Shown here: positions 12,697 through 26,049 of the stretch, one piece after another | Layout: each line of letters opens with the position of its first letter | How positions within the stretch are numbered: the stretch's first letter is position 1 | From: Melastoma dodecandrum | Taxonomy: Eukaryota; Streptophyta; Magnoliopsida; Myrtales; Melastomataceae | Direction of reading: 5' to 3' | DNA length: 64,000 bases | Assembly: GCA_029817715.1 (NCBI GenBank) | Contig: JARUPY010000409.1 | Location: 186,001 to 250,000, forward strand | Program-made: the position numbers and the translations under genes | Notes under the pieces: model-generated | Databases searched by the model: none | The model's input: only the letters and a program-made list of their open reading frames with translations | What the model was told of the DNA's origin: nothing

Positions 12697-14841
12697 TGAA
12701 ACAATCTACGGATTCTTTGAAATTCGGTTATTATAAAAATTTATTCTACAGAAGTTTTCTAACTAAGCGTGTATAAATTATTTCTATGACCCGTAAAAAA
12801 ACACGCAATAATGTTAGTCAAATGATTAGGTACGACAGCTCAAGCACAAACAACCAATCGCCCATGACATCTCTTAACGTATCTCAAAATCAATACATCG
12901 TCTCAAAATTCCGACATACACTGAGAATGTCGCATTTTCAGCCTACGCACGCCCCCCATAAAAGCCTCATGTTCATGTACTTTTAACCGCACAACATTTC
13001 GCTACCACGGATCAACCCATCCGGGTGTGTAAAACTATAGAACTTCCCTTCGTACCTTAGCTTTTCGCCCATCTAACTAGCCAACTAGGCTGTCCATCAC
13101 ACTATTCCGAGGGTGGATTCATTCTGTCCAAACCCTCCTCACATCCGCCTCACAAGGCAGTCCCATGGGCGTGTCAATATATCGTCGTAAACTTCTATTC
13201 CGTCCATGATACGTGTGTCGTTCAATCACTTTCATTTATCCGTGTCTTCCGCACTAAATAAACCCTCCTCTCATCGAGGAGTATCAACTCCGGACCGGAT
13301 ATGAATGACCATAAAAGTCCCCTTCCAGCCCATGTTCATTTAATAACATTGTTCAATATTCAAAAATTCGGAAACACGAATGTTCGTGCTTGTCCGCAAC
13401 CATCTTATTCGGAGTTTTGACCTTTCCTTTTCTCAATACCGACGGACTAGCCCGTCCCCATTTGTCCTATTCATGGGCCTCAATTATATGTCAAGGTATA
13501 CACTCCGAATGGGCAGTCACGTACCCGCACGAACACCACACGCAAAACAATCCATTTTTCAGCCCAATGCACACACAAACCGGGAAATTTGCTCTCGAAC
13601 AGCCCACAATCACAATGAACATCCATTTATAATTCAATACAACCTCCAACTCATGCATATAGATGAGTTCTCGCATGGCCAGCCCTCACATGATTGTCAT
13701 CTGACACACATGCTCAACCGCGAACCACCGACTAGCCCACATGCGGTGAGAATCCGCTCATCCGTCGCATAACCGAGAGTCCGGGGTGCCATCTCCTATC
13801 ATTCCAAGGGTCTGGCCAATCCCTTTCACTCACCAAACAACACATTCACAACGAGCAAAACTCAAGGCTAACGAGTTTTATGGCCGTTTCGCAAGAAGAA
13901 AACCGAAGAGAATTGAGTACCGTGCATTTCGTCTTGTCCGGACCAAAAACGCTCTAATTCTTTCCTCCTACGAGCGAGTCTTCCACGAAGGGGTCTTCCC
14001 ACTCTCTTCCTCAAAGGTAATCTTTCCGTCTCGCTCCCTTCTTCCTTTTCGAACCAGCCCCCTCCTTCTTTCTCTTCTTTTTCTTCTTCTTTTTCCTTTG
14101 TTTTTTTCTTCTTCTTCCTCCCCTCGCTATGGACATTTTTCAGATTTTTGTCCCCCTCCTTTTCACCTCTTCTAGGCTTCTTTTATTGTCCTTAAATGAT
14201 GAAAAGTGGACCCCACCAATCATGGCCTATGGTAGAAGCCTTGGCCCCGATTAGCACTAATTAATCACGCTTAATTAGCACTAATAATTCTGCTTAACTA
14301 ATCTTAATTAATCCAACTCCTTAATCACTATTTTGTCTTATTTGACTAACTTTTTCGTTCTTCTAAACTTGTAGGATTTGCGGCCAAATTTCAGCCATTA
14401 ATCAGCACAAAAATAGGCTGTCCGCAGGCGACATCGAGGAGTATTTGGGGTAGCCCTTCGACCACCCTTTCTCCGCTCCGCATTATTCATGTTTTCTCCA
14501 CCTTTGGGGCTGAAATAATGCTTGAATTTTCTGTAATAATTGATACGGTTCTCAATTTTGAAGCGAAACACGGTTTATCTGCAACAACCCCAAGCTTATC
14601 GTCATAACAACGAAAATGTCAACCCGTCGTTCACACGGAACTTCCAAGTACTACTCCCTCACATAGGAGGCTGTCCATATTGCTCATGAAAGTGTCCTTG
14701 AACAATGGACATCATTCTTGAATATTATCCGCACCAACTCATGTTTATATATTCGAAAATTCCTTTCACCGTTCCAAATTCACTCTTACAATATCATAAT
14801 TTTTTCTTTTCATTATACATTCTTATTTATGGGTTATTACA
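12697..14841 (-). repeat. Left (3') LTR of the gypsy element
   Basis: 2145 bp, starting TGAAACAATC and ending GGTTATTACA on the plus strand. It aligns along its length with 20080-22301. The right boundary is fixed by the adjacent polypurine tract (plus strand TTCTTCCCCCTAGG). ORFs inside, such as 13380-13772, have no protein similarity that I recognise. Confidence 0.9.
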
Positions 14842-14856
14842 TTCTTCCCCCTAGGA
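14842..14856 (-). other. Polypurine tract
   Basis: On the minus strand CCTAGGGGGAAGAA directly precedes the TG of the 3' LTR, as expected for plus-strand DNA priming in reverse transcription. Confidence 0.75.
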
Positions 14857-14919
14857 CATTTCGTCCTCGAAATTTGTTTACTCGAAAATGTGAGGGTATA
14901 TTACTCTCATATGTTCCTC

Positions 14920-17900
14920 GAGCTCCCACGTTTACTCTTCAACGCTGACTCCTCTCCAGAGCACACGTACCAACGGTGTCTTTATTCCACGAGTGACCTG
15001 TTCTTTCTCTCCGATTATTTGGACCGGTTCCACTGTGACGCTCATGTCCTCATTTATACTCACGACTGTAGTCTCCATCTTTTTCTTTGAATCTGGTTCA
15101 TGCTTCCTTAGCATGGATACGTGAAATACATCATGAAAATGAGACAACTCTGGAGGTATGGCTACTCGGTATGCCACTTTGCCTATGCGTTTCATGATTT
15201 GATATGGTCTGATGTACCTCGGACTAAACTTATGCACTTTGCCCACCCGATACATCGATTTTATCAGGGATAGCTTGAGAAATACTTCATCACCCACGTC
15301 AAACTCCAAGGGTCTCCTTCGTTGGTCCGCTTAACTCTTTTGCCGACTTTCAGCAGTCTTCATACGTGCCCTTACTATTGCAATCACATCCGATGTCTCC
15401 TTAATTATCTCAGGTCCGTCAAAGACTCTTTCCCCGGGCTCTCTCCAACATAACGACGATCTACAATTCCTCCCGTAAGGTTTCAAAAGGTGTCATACTA
15501 ATGCTACTATGGTAGCTATTGTTGTACGTGAACTCTATCAGGGTAAGTGATCAACCCAACTACCATTCCATTCAAGTGCACATGCTCGGAGCCTATCTTC
15601 CAAGGTTTGTATCGTACGCTCCGTCTGCCCATCCGTTTGAGGACGAAATGCCGTACTCATTTGGAGTTTCGTATCTAAAGCTTCTTGAAGATTCCTCCAT
15701 AACATAGCCGTGAACCTTGGGTCTAGGTCGGACGTAATAGTATGTTGTACTCCGTGGTATATCACGACTTCCCGAATATAAATCTTCGTTAATGTTTCCA
15801 GCGACTAATTGATTTGTATGGGAATGAAGTGAGCTGACTTCGTGAGTCTATCTACCACTACCCATACAGAATCCATGTTCCGACTACGCGTTGGTAAGTT
15901 CATGACAAAATCCATAACTATGCCTTCCCATTTCCATTCGGGCACTGGAAGTGGCTCAAGCAATCCTCCCGACCGTTGATGCTCCATTTCTATCATTTGG
16001 CATGTTGTACAATTCACATACTTAGCAATTTCTCGTTTCATCTTCTGCCACCAATAATACTTCTATAAGTTTCGATACATCTTTGTGATTCTCGGATGTA
16101 TACTATAAGTGCTTTTGTGGGCCGCATCCATCAATCTCTTCTTCACCCATACGTACGCATCCGTACGCATACTCAATTCCCAAACCTAATTAATCCGTTC
16201 GGAGAAAGTTTAAAATGGGAGTACCCTTTAGTTCCAAGCCCTTCTCGAATGATGTTCAAATACTCATCCCGAGCTTGAGCTTCCCTTATTATTCGGATCA
16301 CCTCCGGTGCTACTTGTCCCCATACCACACATAGTTTCCCATCTGGTTCTTCCAAGCTCAAGTCGAAGTTGTTCCAGCAAACGTGATTCCTCTACCCTTA
16401 GATTCATAAGGTCTCAATGCTTCCGGCTCAATGTGTCTACCACTACATTCGCCATTCCCGGATGATATGAGATAATACAATCATAATCTTTCAAGAGTTC
16501 CATCCATCTACGTTGCCTCATATTCAAATCTTGTTGGGCAAAGAGATACTTTAAGCTCTTATGGTCGGTAAACACCTCAAACTTTTCTCCATAAAGATAG
16601 TGTCTCTATTGTTTCAATGCAAATACCACCGTCGCAAACTCCAAGTCGTGTATTAGGTAATTCTCTTCATGCTTCCTTAATTGTCTAGAAGCATACGCCA
16701 CGACTTTCCCGTGTTGCATCAAGACACGTCCAAGGCCTTGTGAAGACGCATCACAATACACCACAAATCCATCGGGTCCATTGGGAATGTGGTTAAGATC
16801 GGAGCACTTGTCAATCTATTCTTTAATTCCTCAAAGCACTCTTCACACTTGTTTGTCCATTCAAATTGGGTATCTTTCCTTAACAATTTTGTCACTGGGG
16901 AAACAATCTTAGAGAATCCCTCAACAAATCTCTTATAATAACCAGCCAATCCGAGAAAACTTCGCACTTCCGAGACATTTGTCGGTCGTGACCAATTCTT
17001 AACAACTTCTATCTTGGACATATCCATCTCTACACCTGAGGCCAATCTGACATGTCCAAGGAATGCAACTTTCTCAAGCTAAAATTTGCATTTGCTTAGC
17101 TTGGCATATAACTTGTTCTCCCGCAATGTCATTAAGACAATAGTTAAGTGTTATTTGTGCTCTTCTCGACTCTTTGTACACAAGAATATCGTCTATAAAT
17201 ATCACCACGAAGTGATCAATGTACGGTCGAAATACTTGGTTCATTAATGCCATAAATTCTGCTGGTGTATTCGTTAATCCAAAAGGGCATCACTTGAAAT
17301 TCATATTGACCGTATCTTGTTCGAAAAGCGGTCTTTAGAATGTCATCTTCCCTTAATCCGATTTGATAATATCCCGACCAAAGATTTATTTTTGAATACA
17401 CAACCGATCCTTCTAATTGATCAAACAAATTATCGATTCGGGGAAATGGATTACGGTTCTTAATTGTGTTTTGATTCAACAAACGATAATAAAAAATACA
17501 TAACCTCATTGAATCGTCCTTTTTCTTTATAAACAATACATGAGCACCCCATGGGCTTACACTAGGACGCACAAAACAAGTTCTTGTAATTGCGCTTTCA
17601 ACTCCTTAAGTTCAGCCAAGCTCATTCGATACGGAGTACGAGAGAAATGAGTTGTTTCGGGAATAAATTCGATCACAAACTCCACATCTCTTTTCGGTGG
17701 CAGCCCCGGTAACTCCTCCTAGAAGATATCCGCAAAGTCCCGAACCACATCAATGAGTTCCAATACCGGAAACTCGGCTCCTTTATTCAACACCGTCGCA
17801 AGAAACACTTCTTGTTCCATTCTCAAAAGATAGTGCACCTATATCGCTGAAACCATCAAAAGTCGGCTACATCACTCATGGCTTATGTACTCGCGTGGTT

Positions 17901-19295
17901 CTTCATCCGTCGCATCGATCAAAAGGCACTTCTTCTTGTAGTCTACTTGAGCATGGCTATAAGCCAACCAATCCATGCATAGGATTACCTCAAAATCATT
18001 TATCCGAAACACGAAAAGATCAATCATGAACTTCAAACCAGCTACCATTAATTCACAATTATGGCATACATCATCAACGATAAACTCATCACCCGTAGGT
18101 AACACAATCGTCATATGCCTCTCAACTCTTTCAATCGGCCAGCCATACTTTCCACACATCCACGCGATATAAATGAGTGTGTAGCACCTGTATCGAACAA
18201 TGTATCCCCTAAAATACCTCAGATTTGAACCGTACCTGAAATCACTTCGCGGGATGCAGTCGCCTCCACCTCGATGGCAATATTCAGTCTCCCTGTCTCC
18301 GAAGGCCCACTCACGGATCCCCTTGATGCCGACACAGTAGGTGCGGGTCTCATGCTTCCACTCGGCCTTAGCGCACTCGAACCCGCTACACTAGTTCCCA
18401 TCGTCCATGCTCCATGAGGGCAATTCTTTCTTATATGACTAGGTCGGCCACACCGGTAACATACCATCTCATTCGTTGCACATGCAAACCCAAAGTGGCG
18501 TTCGTTGTATAGGTGACAAGGGGGCGGTCCACAGGACTGAGATCCTTAACTATCCCTTTCTTACAGGTGTAGGAGCACGAGGAGGACGTGTCACAATGAT
18601 CGTGCGGCTGAAAATGAACTCCCCGGCTTGAATTTCCTTCGAATGGGCAGCCCGCTCCCCATCATCCTCTTAGAACTTTCCGCTTCTCCCTTGGCTTTTA
18701 TCGCTATCAATGCCTTCTCTGTGTTTTGTGCCCGACGGTAAATTTCTTCATAAGATGTGAGCATAAGTGGGGCTACTTGTAGTCAGATCTCCGGATCTAA
18801 CCCCTTCTCAAACTTTCCCGCTTTGCTCTCCGCTTCCATATTCGGCCCATAGTGGGATAACGCAGCAAATTTCCCTTCATACTCATCCACCGTCATCATT
18901 CATTGCTTTAAGTTAGCAAATTCAAGTGCTTTATCTTCACGATAAGAGAAAGGAAAGTACTTCCCGAGGAAAGCTTTCTTGAACACCATCCACACATCTC
19001 CGGTGTAAATAATTCCGGCGATATCCTCACACGTTTTACACCACGTCTCCTCACCTCTTTGGAGAGAATACATAACCATAAGCAAGTTCTCCTTGGGAGT
19101 ACATTCGAGAAAAATGAAAATCTTCTCATGTTCACTCATGAAATCTTCTGCCACCTCGGGTCCCTCATCTCCCTTGAACTTTGGCGGCTCAAGCTTTTGA
19201 AATTGTCCAATAAAGGTCACCTTCTTCTTCCGTGGAATCTCATCATCCTTTTTCGGAGACACATGCACCCCCAACCTTGTACTTTCCTCGGCCAT
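14920..19295 (-). pseudogene. Broken gypsy gag-pol reading frame
   Basis: Read on the minus strand. Gag is at 18900-19295 (first ATG 19295), with a CCHC knuckle CYRCGRPSHIRKNC near 18415-18461. The protease active site DTGA is at 18183-18194, and the rest of the protease at 17872-18159. RT lies at 17170-17572 with the catalytic FIDDILVY motif near 17175-17199. RNase H is about 16440-17045. Integrase is at 15538-16361, including HSTAFRPQTDGQTERT-like STAFRPQTDGQTERT. The integrase C-terminus and chromodomain-like segment (VEPVQIIGEKEQ...PLVRVLWRG) are at 14932-15309. Stops and frameshifts separate these pieces, so no functional polyprotein is made. Confidence 0.88.
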
Positions 19296-20057
19296 TTCAC
19301 TACCAAGCAACTAGTCGTGCTCAACCTCAATCTTGAATCATAAGAGCATTATATTCATCACATACTTAAGAGCACGCTACCGCAACAAAAATCCATCTGT
19401 TGCACGCATTTTCAACCACAATAAAATATCATTTACAGTACTCAAAACATCCCATTTACACAGGTTGATCCATAAGATGATTCCTTGGTATAACATCACA
19501 ATGTACGCATAAATTTCGGCCATTTTACACACCATACTTGCCCACCCTCATGGAGAAAGTATTCTCACACCCCACATCGGGACAGCCATAACATAGACTT
19601 ATTCAGCCACATTACACGAAAGCCATGTGCATCTTTTACCGAACAAAATCAGCTCCATGTCACGTCACAATTCATACGCCTCAAACATACATATGGCCGC
19701 ACAAATTCAGCCATCGTCAGGCACATTCAAGGCAGCCACAACCCGTCTTCATAATGTCCAAGTATCTCGAACAATAGTATGTCCATACTACACATTCCCA
19801 TCACAAAATTTCCCGGCCCTTCCGGCCCTGGCATCCGTAACACACCCAATTCCTTTCCATTTCCATATCTCGACGTCCACAAATAATTCAAGAAAACAAA
19901 CCACATTTTCAGTCACTCTTTTCATTCAAAGCATGCAGCCAAACACTCACAATACACTTTCAAAAACCCCATTCTCATGCATATGCATATAACCCCATGT
20001 TTGAACAAAAAAACCAACTCGTTTTCCTCCGAAAATACATCATTATCACTCCGAGCT

Positions 20058-20077
20058 TAACCCAAGCCCTGATACCA
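20058..20077 (-). other. Primer binding site of the gypsy element
   Basis: On the minus strand TGGTATCAGGGCTTGGG follows the 5' LTR after a 2-bp spacer. It resembles the 3' end complement of initiator Met-tRNA with a few mismatches. Confidence 0.8.
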
Positions 20078-20079
20078 CA

Positions 20080-22301
20080 TGAAAGGACCTACGGATTCCT
20101 AAAAGAAAACTCATCAATCATTTCATCAATAGTTGGAAAGTATTACACAATGCGAATACAATTGAGTTGTAAAAATTTATACAACGGAAGCTTTCTATCG
20201 AACATGAAAATAAGCAAGCACAGATCATTTCTACGACCTGCCAAAAATATGCAATAACGTTAGTTAAATGACTAGGTACGACAACTCAAGCACACGTAAC
20301 CAATCACCCATAACATCCATTGACGTATATCAAAATCGATACCTCGTCTCAAAATTTCGGTATACACCGTTGCGTTTCCAAATCCTCAAGGATCACAACT
20401 AAGTTGTTTACAGCGGCATCCGGGAATGTCGCATTTTCAGCCTACGCATGCCCCATAAAAGCCTCATGTTCATGTACTTTCAGCCGCAAAACATCCCGCT
20501 ACTACGGATCAACTCATTTAGGTGCATAAAACCACGGAACTTCCCTCCGTGCCTTAGCTTTTCGCCCATCTTTTCCAGTCAACTAGGCCGTCCAATACAC
20601 CATTCCGAGGGTGGATTCATTCTGTCCAAACCCTCCTCATATCCGCCTCATAAGGGAGTCCCATGGGCGTGTCAATGTGTCATCGTAAACATCCATTCCG
20701 TCCATGATACGTTGGTCGTTCGATCACTTTCATTTTTCACTGCCTTCCGCACTTAATAAACCCTCCTCTCACCAAGGAGTATCAACTCCGGATCGGCTAT
20801 GAATGACCATAACCAGTCCCTTTTCTAGCCTATGTTCATTTAATAACATTGTTCAATATTCGTAAGTTCGCATCCACGAATGTTCATGCATGAACCATCT
20901 CATTCGGAGTTTCGACCTTTCCTTTTCTCAATATCGACGAACCAGCCCATCCATCGCCATTTGTCCTATTCTCGGACCTCAATTATATGCCAAGGTATAC
21001 ACTCCTAATGGACAGCCATGTACCCCGATGAACACACGCAAAACAATCCACTTTTCAGCCGAGTGCGCACATACAAACCGGGAAATTCGCTCCCGAATAG
21101 CCCACAATCACCATGAGCTTCCATTCATAATTTAATACAACCTCCACCTCATGCATACGGATGAGTTCTGCATGGCCAGCCTCAACACGATTGTCATCTG
21201 AAACTGTGAACCACCGACCAGCCCACATATAGTGAGAATATGCTCATCCGTCGAATAACCTAGAGTCTGGGATGCCATCTCCTACCATCCCAAGGGTCTG
21301 GCAAACCCCTTTCCCTCACTAAAACAACACATTCACAGTGAGCAAAACTCAATGCTAACGAGTTTTATGGCCATTTCGCAAGAAGAAAAATAAAGGGAAT
21401 TGAGTACCCTACCTTACATCTTGTCTAGAGCAAAAACGCTTCAATTCTTTCCTCCTCCGAGTGAGTTCTCCGCGAAGGGTCTTCCCACTCACTTCCTTGA
21501 AGGTAATCCTTTTGTTTCGCTCCCTTCTTCCTTTCCGAACCAGCCCCCTCCTCGATATGGACGTTTTTCAGATCTGTCCTCCTCCTTTTCCACCTCTTCT
21601 AAGCTTCTTATTAGTGTCCTTAAATAATTAAAAGTGAGCCCCACCAACCATGGCTTGTGGAAGAAGTCTTGGCCCCGATTAGCACTAATTAATCACGCTT
21701 AATTAGCGCTAATAATCCAGCTTAATTAATCTTAATTAATCCAACTCATTAGTCACTATTTTGTCTTATTTGACTATCTTTGTCGTGCTTTTAAACTTGT
21801 AGGATTTGCTGCCAAATTTCAGCCATTAATCCTCATAAATGTGGGCTGTCCGCGGGCAACATCGAGAAGTATTTGGGGCAGCCCTTCGACCGCCCTTTCT
21901 CCACTCCCATTATTCATATTTCTCCACCTTTGGGGCTGAAATAATATTTGAATTTTCTGCCACAATTGATATGGATTCAATTGTGAAGCTAAATACGGTT
22001 TATCCGCATCAACCTCAAGCTTATCGTCATAACAACGAAAATGTCAACCCGTTGTTCACACGGATACTTCTAAGTATTACTCCCTCACATAAGATGCTGT
22101 CCATATTGCTCATGAAAGTGTCCTTGAACAATGGACATCATCCTTGAATATTATCAGCACCAACTCATACTTACATATTCGAAAAATCATTTCACCATTC
22201 CGAATTCACTTTTACAATATTATTAATTTTCCTTTTTATTACACATACTATATATAAAACTACATTTATATTCGTAACTAGAAAAATTATGAATTATTAC
22301 A
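20080..22301 (-). repeat. Right (5') LTR of the gypsy element
   Basis: 2222 bp, starting TGAAAGGACC and ending GAATTATTACA on the plus strand. It is collinear with the left LTR, with an extra ~40-bp AT-rich stretch near its right end. The copy 3' of 22301 is bounded by the target duplication ATTGT. Confidence 0.9.
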
Positions 22302-23200
22302 ATTGTTACTTGCTAATATTGATTCGTAAAATAATTCCATTAAACTAAAAATTTACAGGTTAATGTAAGAATTCGGTGAAAATCTATATTTCTCCTGGCT
22401 TTCTTCTCAAACACGGACAAAAAACCATGAAAGAGGAGAAGACAGAGGAGGTCATCTTCATGTTAGGTCGCACGTGTGTGCTTTCGTGGTGGGGGGCTCT
22501 GTCTCTCTGATAGCGACCTCTCCTTGATCATCTCCTTCTCTCTGTATGTTTTTTTGTTTTATTTACTTTCTTTGTAAGCAATTTACAAATAGGACCCTTT
22601 CCCTTCTTCGAAAGAGAAAAAAAAAAAAAAGACACATCACTTGTCATGTCATATCCATAAACTCCTGTATGCTGAGACCCAAATTCGGTAATGACTTCTT
22701 GGGCCCAAGTATATTTGGGCCGAGTAAAACCAATTTAGGGCCCAATTACCCTATTACTTGATTTTGATAGATCCGGTTGACACTCCGACGCCGACGAATA
22801 TTCCAACCTGTCACCCCCATCACGACTAAATAATAGATGGGACTATATCTTCCCACTATTAGTTTTTTCCTAATGAAAATCTTTCCAAAAAAATGATCCT
22901 TTTTCTTTTTTCTTTTTTTCCTGTTAGTTGTATGTTATATTATTATATTGATAAAGAAAGGGAAAAGGTTGGTTTGGCCAAAGCTATGAACATTTACAAC
23001 CGGGGAGACTAATTAGGTGATCTAACCAAATCAAAAAGAGCAGGTGAAGAATATCTATCTATTTGTTCATTCATTCCCTACACGTTCACGTTCGGACAAC
23101 CCACCCACATAAAACATTCTGGTTTTTGCATATCGATTGGGAGCTTGGGTTTTGATCGAGTTTGTGGCTTTCTTTAAGGTGGAGGGGGGGTTCTGTGGAA
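22302..23200 (+). promoter_or_regulatory. Upstream region of the Yippee-like gene with TGGGCC elements
   Basis: About 0.9 kb between the gypsy LTR and the Yippee start codon. Three GGGCCC/TTGGGCC elements cluster at 22699-22745, similar to site II motifs of constitutive plant promoters. No protein-coding gene is seen here. A pyrimidine- and A-rich stretch occupies 22540-22640. Confidence 0.45.
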
Positions 23201-24755
23201 ATGGGGAGGTTGTTCGTGGTGAATCTAGAAGGGAATATCTATAGTTGTAAATACTGCAAGACCCATCTCGCTTTCCGTGAAGATATTGTCTCAAAGGTTC
23301 GATCTTTCTGCCTTCCCTTTCGCCGATCACCTGTTGCTTTCTGGGTTTTTTCTGATCTGGGTCTTCGGCCAAGTCTTTGATTGCCGTCTGGGTTTTTGTG
23401 GTACCGGGTTCCCGTTTCCGGGATTTCGTCGAATCAGTGGTTTTTTGTTTCCGACCGAGTATGTGATGATGATCAGACGACGAGTCTCTCTGCTGAAGGT
23501 TTAACTGTTGGTGGGTTGAAAACGCCGTGGTTCTTGGCCTATGTGGGTGTCGCGCAACTGCATTGCTGTGTTAGTGATTTGGATCTTAAAAATATTCTAT
23601 TTCCAGCCATTAGGAAATGTTTGGCTTTCCTTCACAGGTCGATTGTGGAAGTTGGACGACATGTTTCTTATACGGTGAAACAGTTTGCCTCTAATTGTTA
23701 GTCCATTTTTTTGCAATAAAGACAAACTAATCCTGGCCGCCACCATCTGAATAGATGTTTCATGTCCGAGGTTTCAAGCATTTACACACTTGCAACTGAA
23801 TGTTGGAATGATCCCATACGTGGGAGGGCGTCTAGTTGAAATATTACCGGTGCTAATCAACGTGATAGGAATCAATCTATATTCCTTGCACATCCACTAT
23901 GCCCTTAAGACTATAAATCTGGTTGCTAATCTTTGTTGTCTGCCAAATCTTCGTTTAGCGATGGTTACGGGTGCTTGTGATGAAAAATGCATGCAATGAA
24001 GTTGTATCGTCGGTTTGTTCCGTGCCAAACACAGGTTATGCCTGAAGTGATCAAAAGTAGTTTACATTCAATGACCACAATCTTTGTTCCAGGCTTTTCT
24101 TGTCTGGATCCGTGGCCTTCTATTTTTGAGTGTCTCCTATTATTAACGCCATTTTGTCCCTCTTTTATTCAGTTATTCCACTGCAGACACGGGAAAGCTT
24201 ATCTTTTCAGGGAGGTGTACGTGTTTCTAGACATTTATGTTCTTTCTTCATTCTCCAGCAATCTCATCTCGTGCCCACTTTTACAGGGTAAATGTCACCA
24301 TTGGCCCGAAAGAGGAGAGGATGATGACGACCGGACTGCACACGGTCGCTGATATCTTCTGTGTCTCTTGTGGATCGATTGTTGGGTGGACATACGTGAG
24401 ATTCTTCTGTTCCATTTTTTTCCCAGCTCAGATTATTTCCTTGGATCAGCTAACTCATTGTTCCCAAATGTCTTTCAGGAAACTGCTCAAAACGAGAGTC
24501 AGAAATACAAAGAAGGAAAGTCCGTTCTCGAGCGGTGAGTAGATGAATGAAGTCATCCCGGTTTTTCGGACTCGGTATTTATCTAATGACATTCTCAAAC
24601 ACCAGTTTACTGAGGTTTCTTTGTGGGGAAGGTTTAAGATATCTGGTCCTGATGAAAGCAACTACCGGGCTGGTTCACATATTAACATGCTAGTTGAGAT
24701 GCCCATTGCACCCCCGAATCGACATGCTAGTGGCCTCTCCAACACGAGACAATGA
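23201..24755 (+). CDS. Yippee-like (YPEL) zinc-binding protein, complete, 5 exons
   Basis: Exons: 23201-23296, 24173-24216, 24287-24395, 24479-24534, 24632-24755. They join in phase to 142 residues. The Yippee zinc ribbon is exact: Cys16-X2-Cys19-X52-Cys72-X2-Cys75 ([10 protein letters not shown] and [12 protein letters not shown]). The start [11 protein letters not shown] is the family start. After the core ([18 protein letters not shown]) the tail of ~25 residues is poorly conserved, as usual in this family. Yippee proteins are small metal-binding proteins. In plants and animals they are linked to ubiquitin-ligase or stress-related complexes, but the biochemical role is unsettled. Intron 1 (876 bp) contains an unrelated ORF (23277-23701) that reads through from exon 1 in another frame. 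Arabidopsis AT2G40110 is a comparable gene. Confidence 0.93.
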
Positions 24756-25014
24756 ACATGCCAATTTCTGGGAAATGGTAACGGCGGATATCTCGGGAGC
24801 CATCTGACTATTGACAGTTGTTCATCAGTCGTTGCAGCTGGTAACTTCTTTAAAGCTGCTGCAACTTGGAAAGCAACGTTACTGGTACACATAAGATCCT
24901 CTGAACCTTCAACTGATTTCTTTCTTTTGGCTGGAGAAACTGCTCTAAGAAGATTTAGGTGGTCTAAGACTAGGCGGAATAGACCTATCCTCGATCAGCT
25001 GGATTACAGTTAAA

Positions 25015-25219
25015 TCAATTTACAGTTAAATCAATTTCATTTGACAGATACTGCATAAATCGTTCAGAGGTACTCAAATCTCCATCTTTTCCACTTGAAA
25101 ATTCCTGGTTTGCTGGGCATTCAATCTCATAACAGTTGCAACTACAAGAAACATCTGTACTTTGCACACCCTCCACAAGTTCTTCTGGTCCTTTAGGTTC
25201 CAGGTCTCCGTTCAGATAC
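25015..25219 (-). CDS. Putative 3'-terminal exon of an unidentified protein
   Basis: On the minus strand a good acceptor (GATTATTACAG, ending at 25220) is followed by 67 codons without a stop, ending LSNEIDLTVN and TGA (25017-25015). The composition is protein-like: acidic, with a Cys-rich patch (VSCSCNCYEIEC) at about residues 24-33. There is no ATG near, so it would be the last exon of a longer gene whose upstream exons should lie between 25.3 and 27.0 kb. A candidate first exon (MDDYQ near 26690-26715) is speculative. I do not recognise the family. The last codons overlap a short direct repeat (TACAGTTAAATCAATT twice, 25004-25036), so the true stop may have shifted. Confidence 0.35.
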
Positions 25220-26040
25220 CTGTAATAATCTAATAATGTAAAATTTCTCTAACATATTTTCCACAAGATCAAACACTTCAAAAGAATTGTCTCCTGGTGA
25301 CAATAATATTTTCCAGCCTACCATCAAATTGAGCGCCGAATCATGACAAATTACAATAAGCACTATGCAAAGCTCGTTTAAAATTCAGACCAGCCACATC
25401 CTACACATCCTTCATGTCTACACAGATACAAAGTCAAGTTAACTATGCAAAATGTTTCTCAACGGCGTTCTTCTTGACTAGCCAGCCATGCAATTGGCTC
25501 AGAATCAGGTATGTTGGCTAATAAAAATCCTGAACAGGATAGTATATATGTGAGGTTTCTATTGATTAAGGTAAGCTGCAGAAAAACAACAAAAGAGGGA
25601 ATGCACCTTTCCATTCGTCTAATTACTCTAGTTTGCTCTTTGGATGGAGCAAAGTCTGCTTGCCTTCAGGCGAATGGTGTAAGAGGGGCAACTGGTCTTT
25701 CTCATTTCTGGTTGGTAAATGCAAGCCATGATGTGATGGGTGATTACAAAGGATGTGCCATCATTGAAGCCAACCATCCATTGCAGCGGGCAGAAAATAC
25801 ATTGAAAAGAGTAAGGAAACATCCACTCTCCTCTCTATTCAGACAATTTTTATAGAATAGGCCCACAAGTTTCAAGAAAAAGCCATGAGAATGTACAAAA
25901 TGCTCCATGTGAAGCAGACAGAGAAGCCGAATAAACTTGATGGAAAAAATAAGAGCAAGATAATTAGGCTCTCCAGAACTGAACAGAAGAAGAGAATGCA
26001 ACACAACCATCAGATCTCAGGAGAGGGCATAACTTGGTTT
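25220..26040. other. Unassigned DNA, possible introns and exons of the minus-strand gene
   Basis: Open frames on both strands (for example 25511-25855 plus) show no recognisable motif. The base composition is between coding and intronic. Confidence 0.3.
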
Positions 26041-26049
26041 AAGTTATCC

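Larger units (their letters stand above)
12697..22301 (-). mobile_element. Full-length, degenerate Ty3/gypsy chromovirus (Tekay/Del-like)
   Basis: 9.6-kb LTR retrotransposon on the minus strand. Both LTRs start TG and end CA, and the 5-bp duplication ATTGT lies exactly outside both ends (12692-12696 and 22302-22306). A Met-tRNA-type primer site lies inside the right (5') LTR and a polypurine tract inside the left (3') LTR. Gag, protease, RT, RNase H, integrase and a chromodomain-like tail occur in the gypsy order. The coding region is broken by many stops and shifts. The LTRs differ by numerous substitutions and indels (roughly 10-15% by eye), so this is an old insertion. Lineage is inferred from the integrase C-terminus and the chromodomain-like segment. 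Confidence 0.93.

Noticed and set aside
13380..13772. 130-codon ORF and its counterpart at 20890-21135
   Set aside because: Both lie in the LTRs of the gypsy element at corresponding positions and are not conserved in length; no protein similarity.
23277..23701. ORFs reading on from Yippee exon 1
   Set aside because: They are in intron 1; the Yippee zinc-ligand spacing is restored exactly by splicing to 24173.
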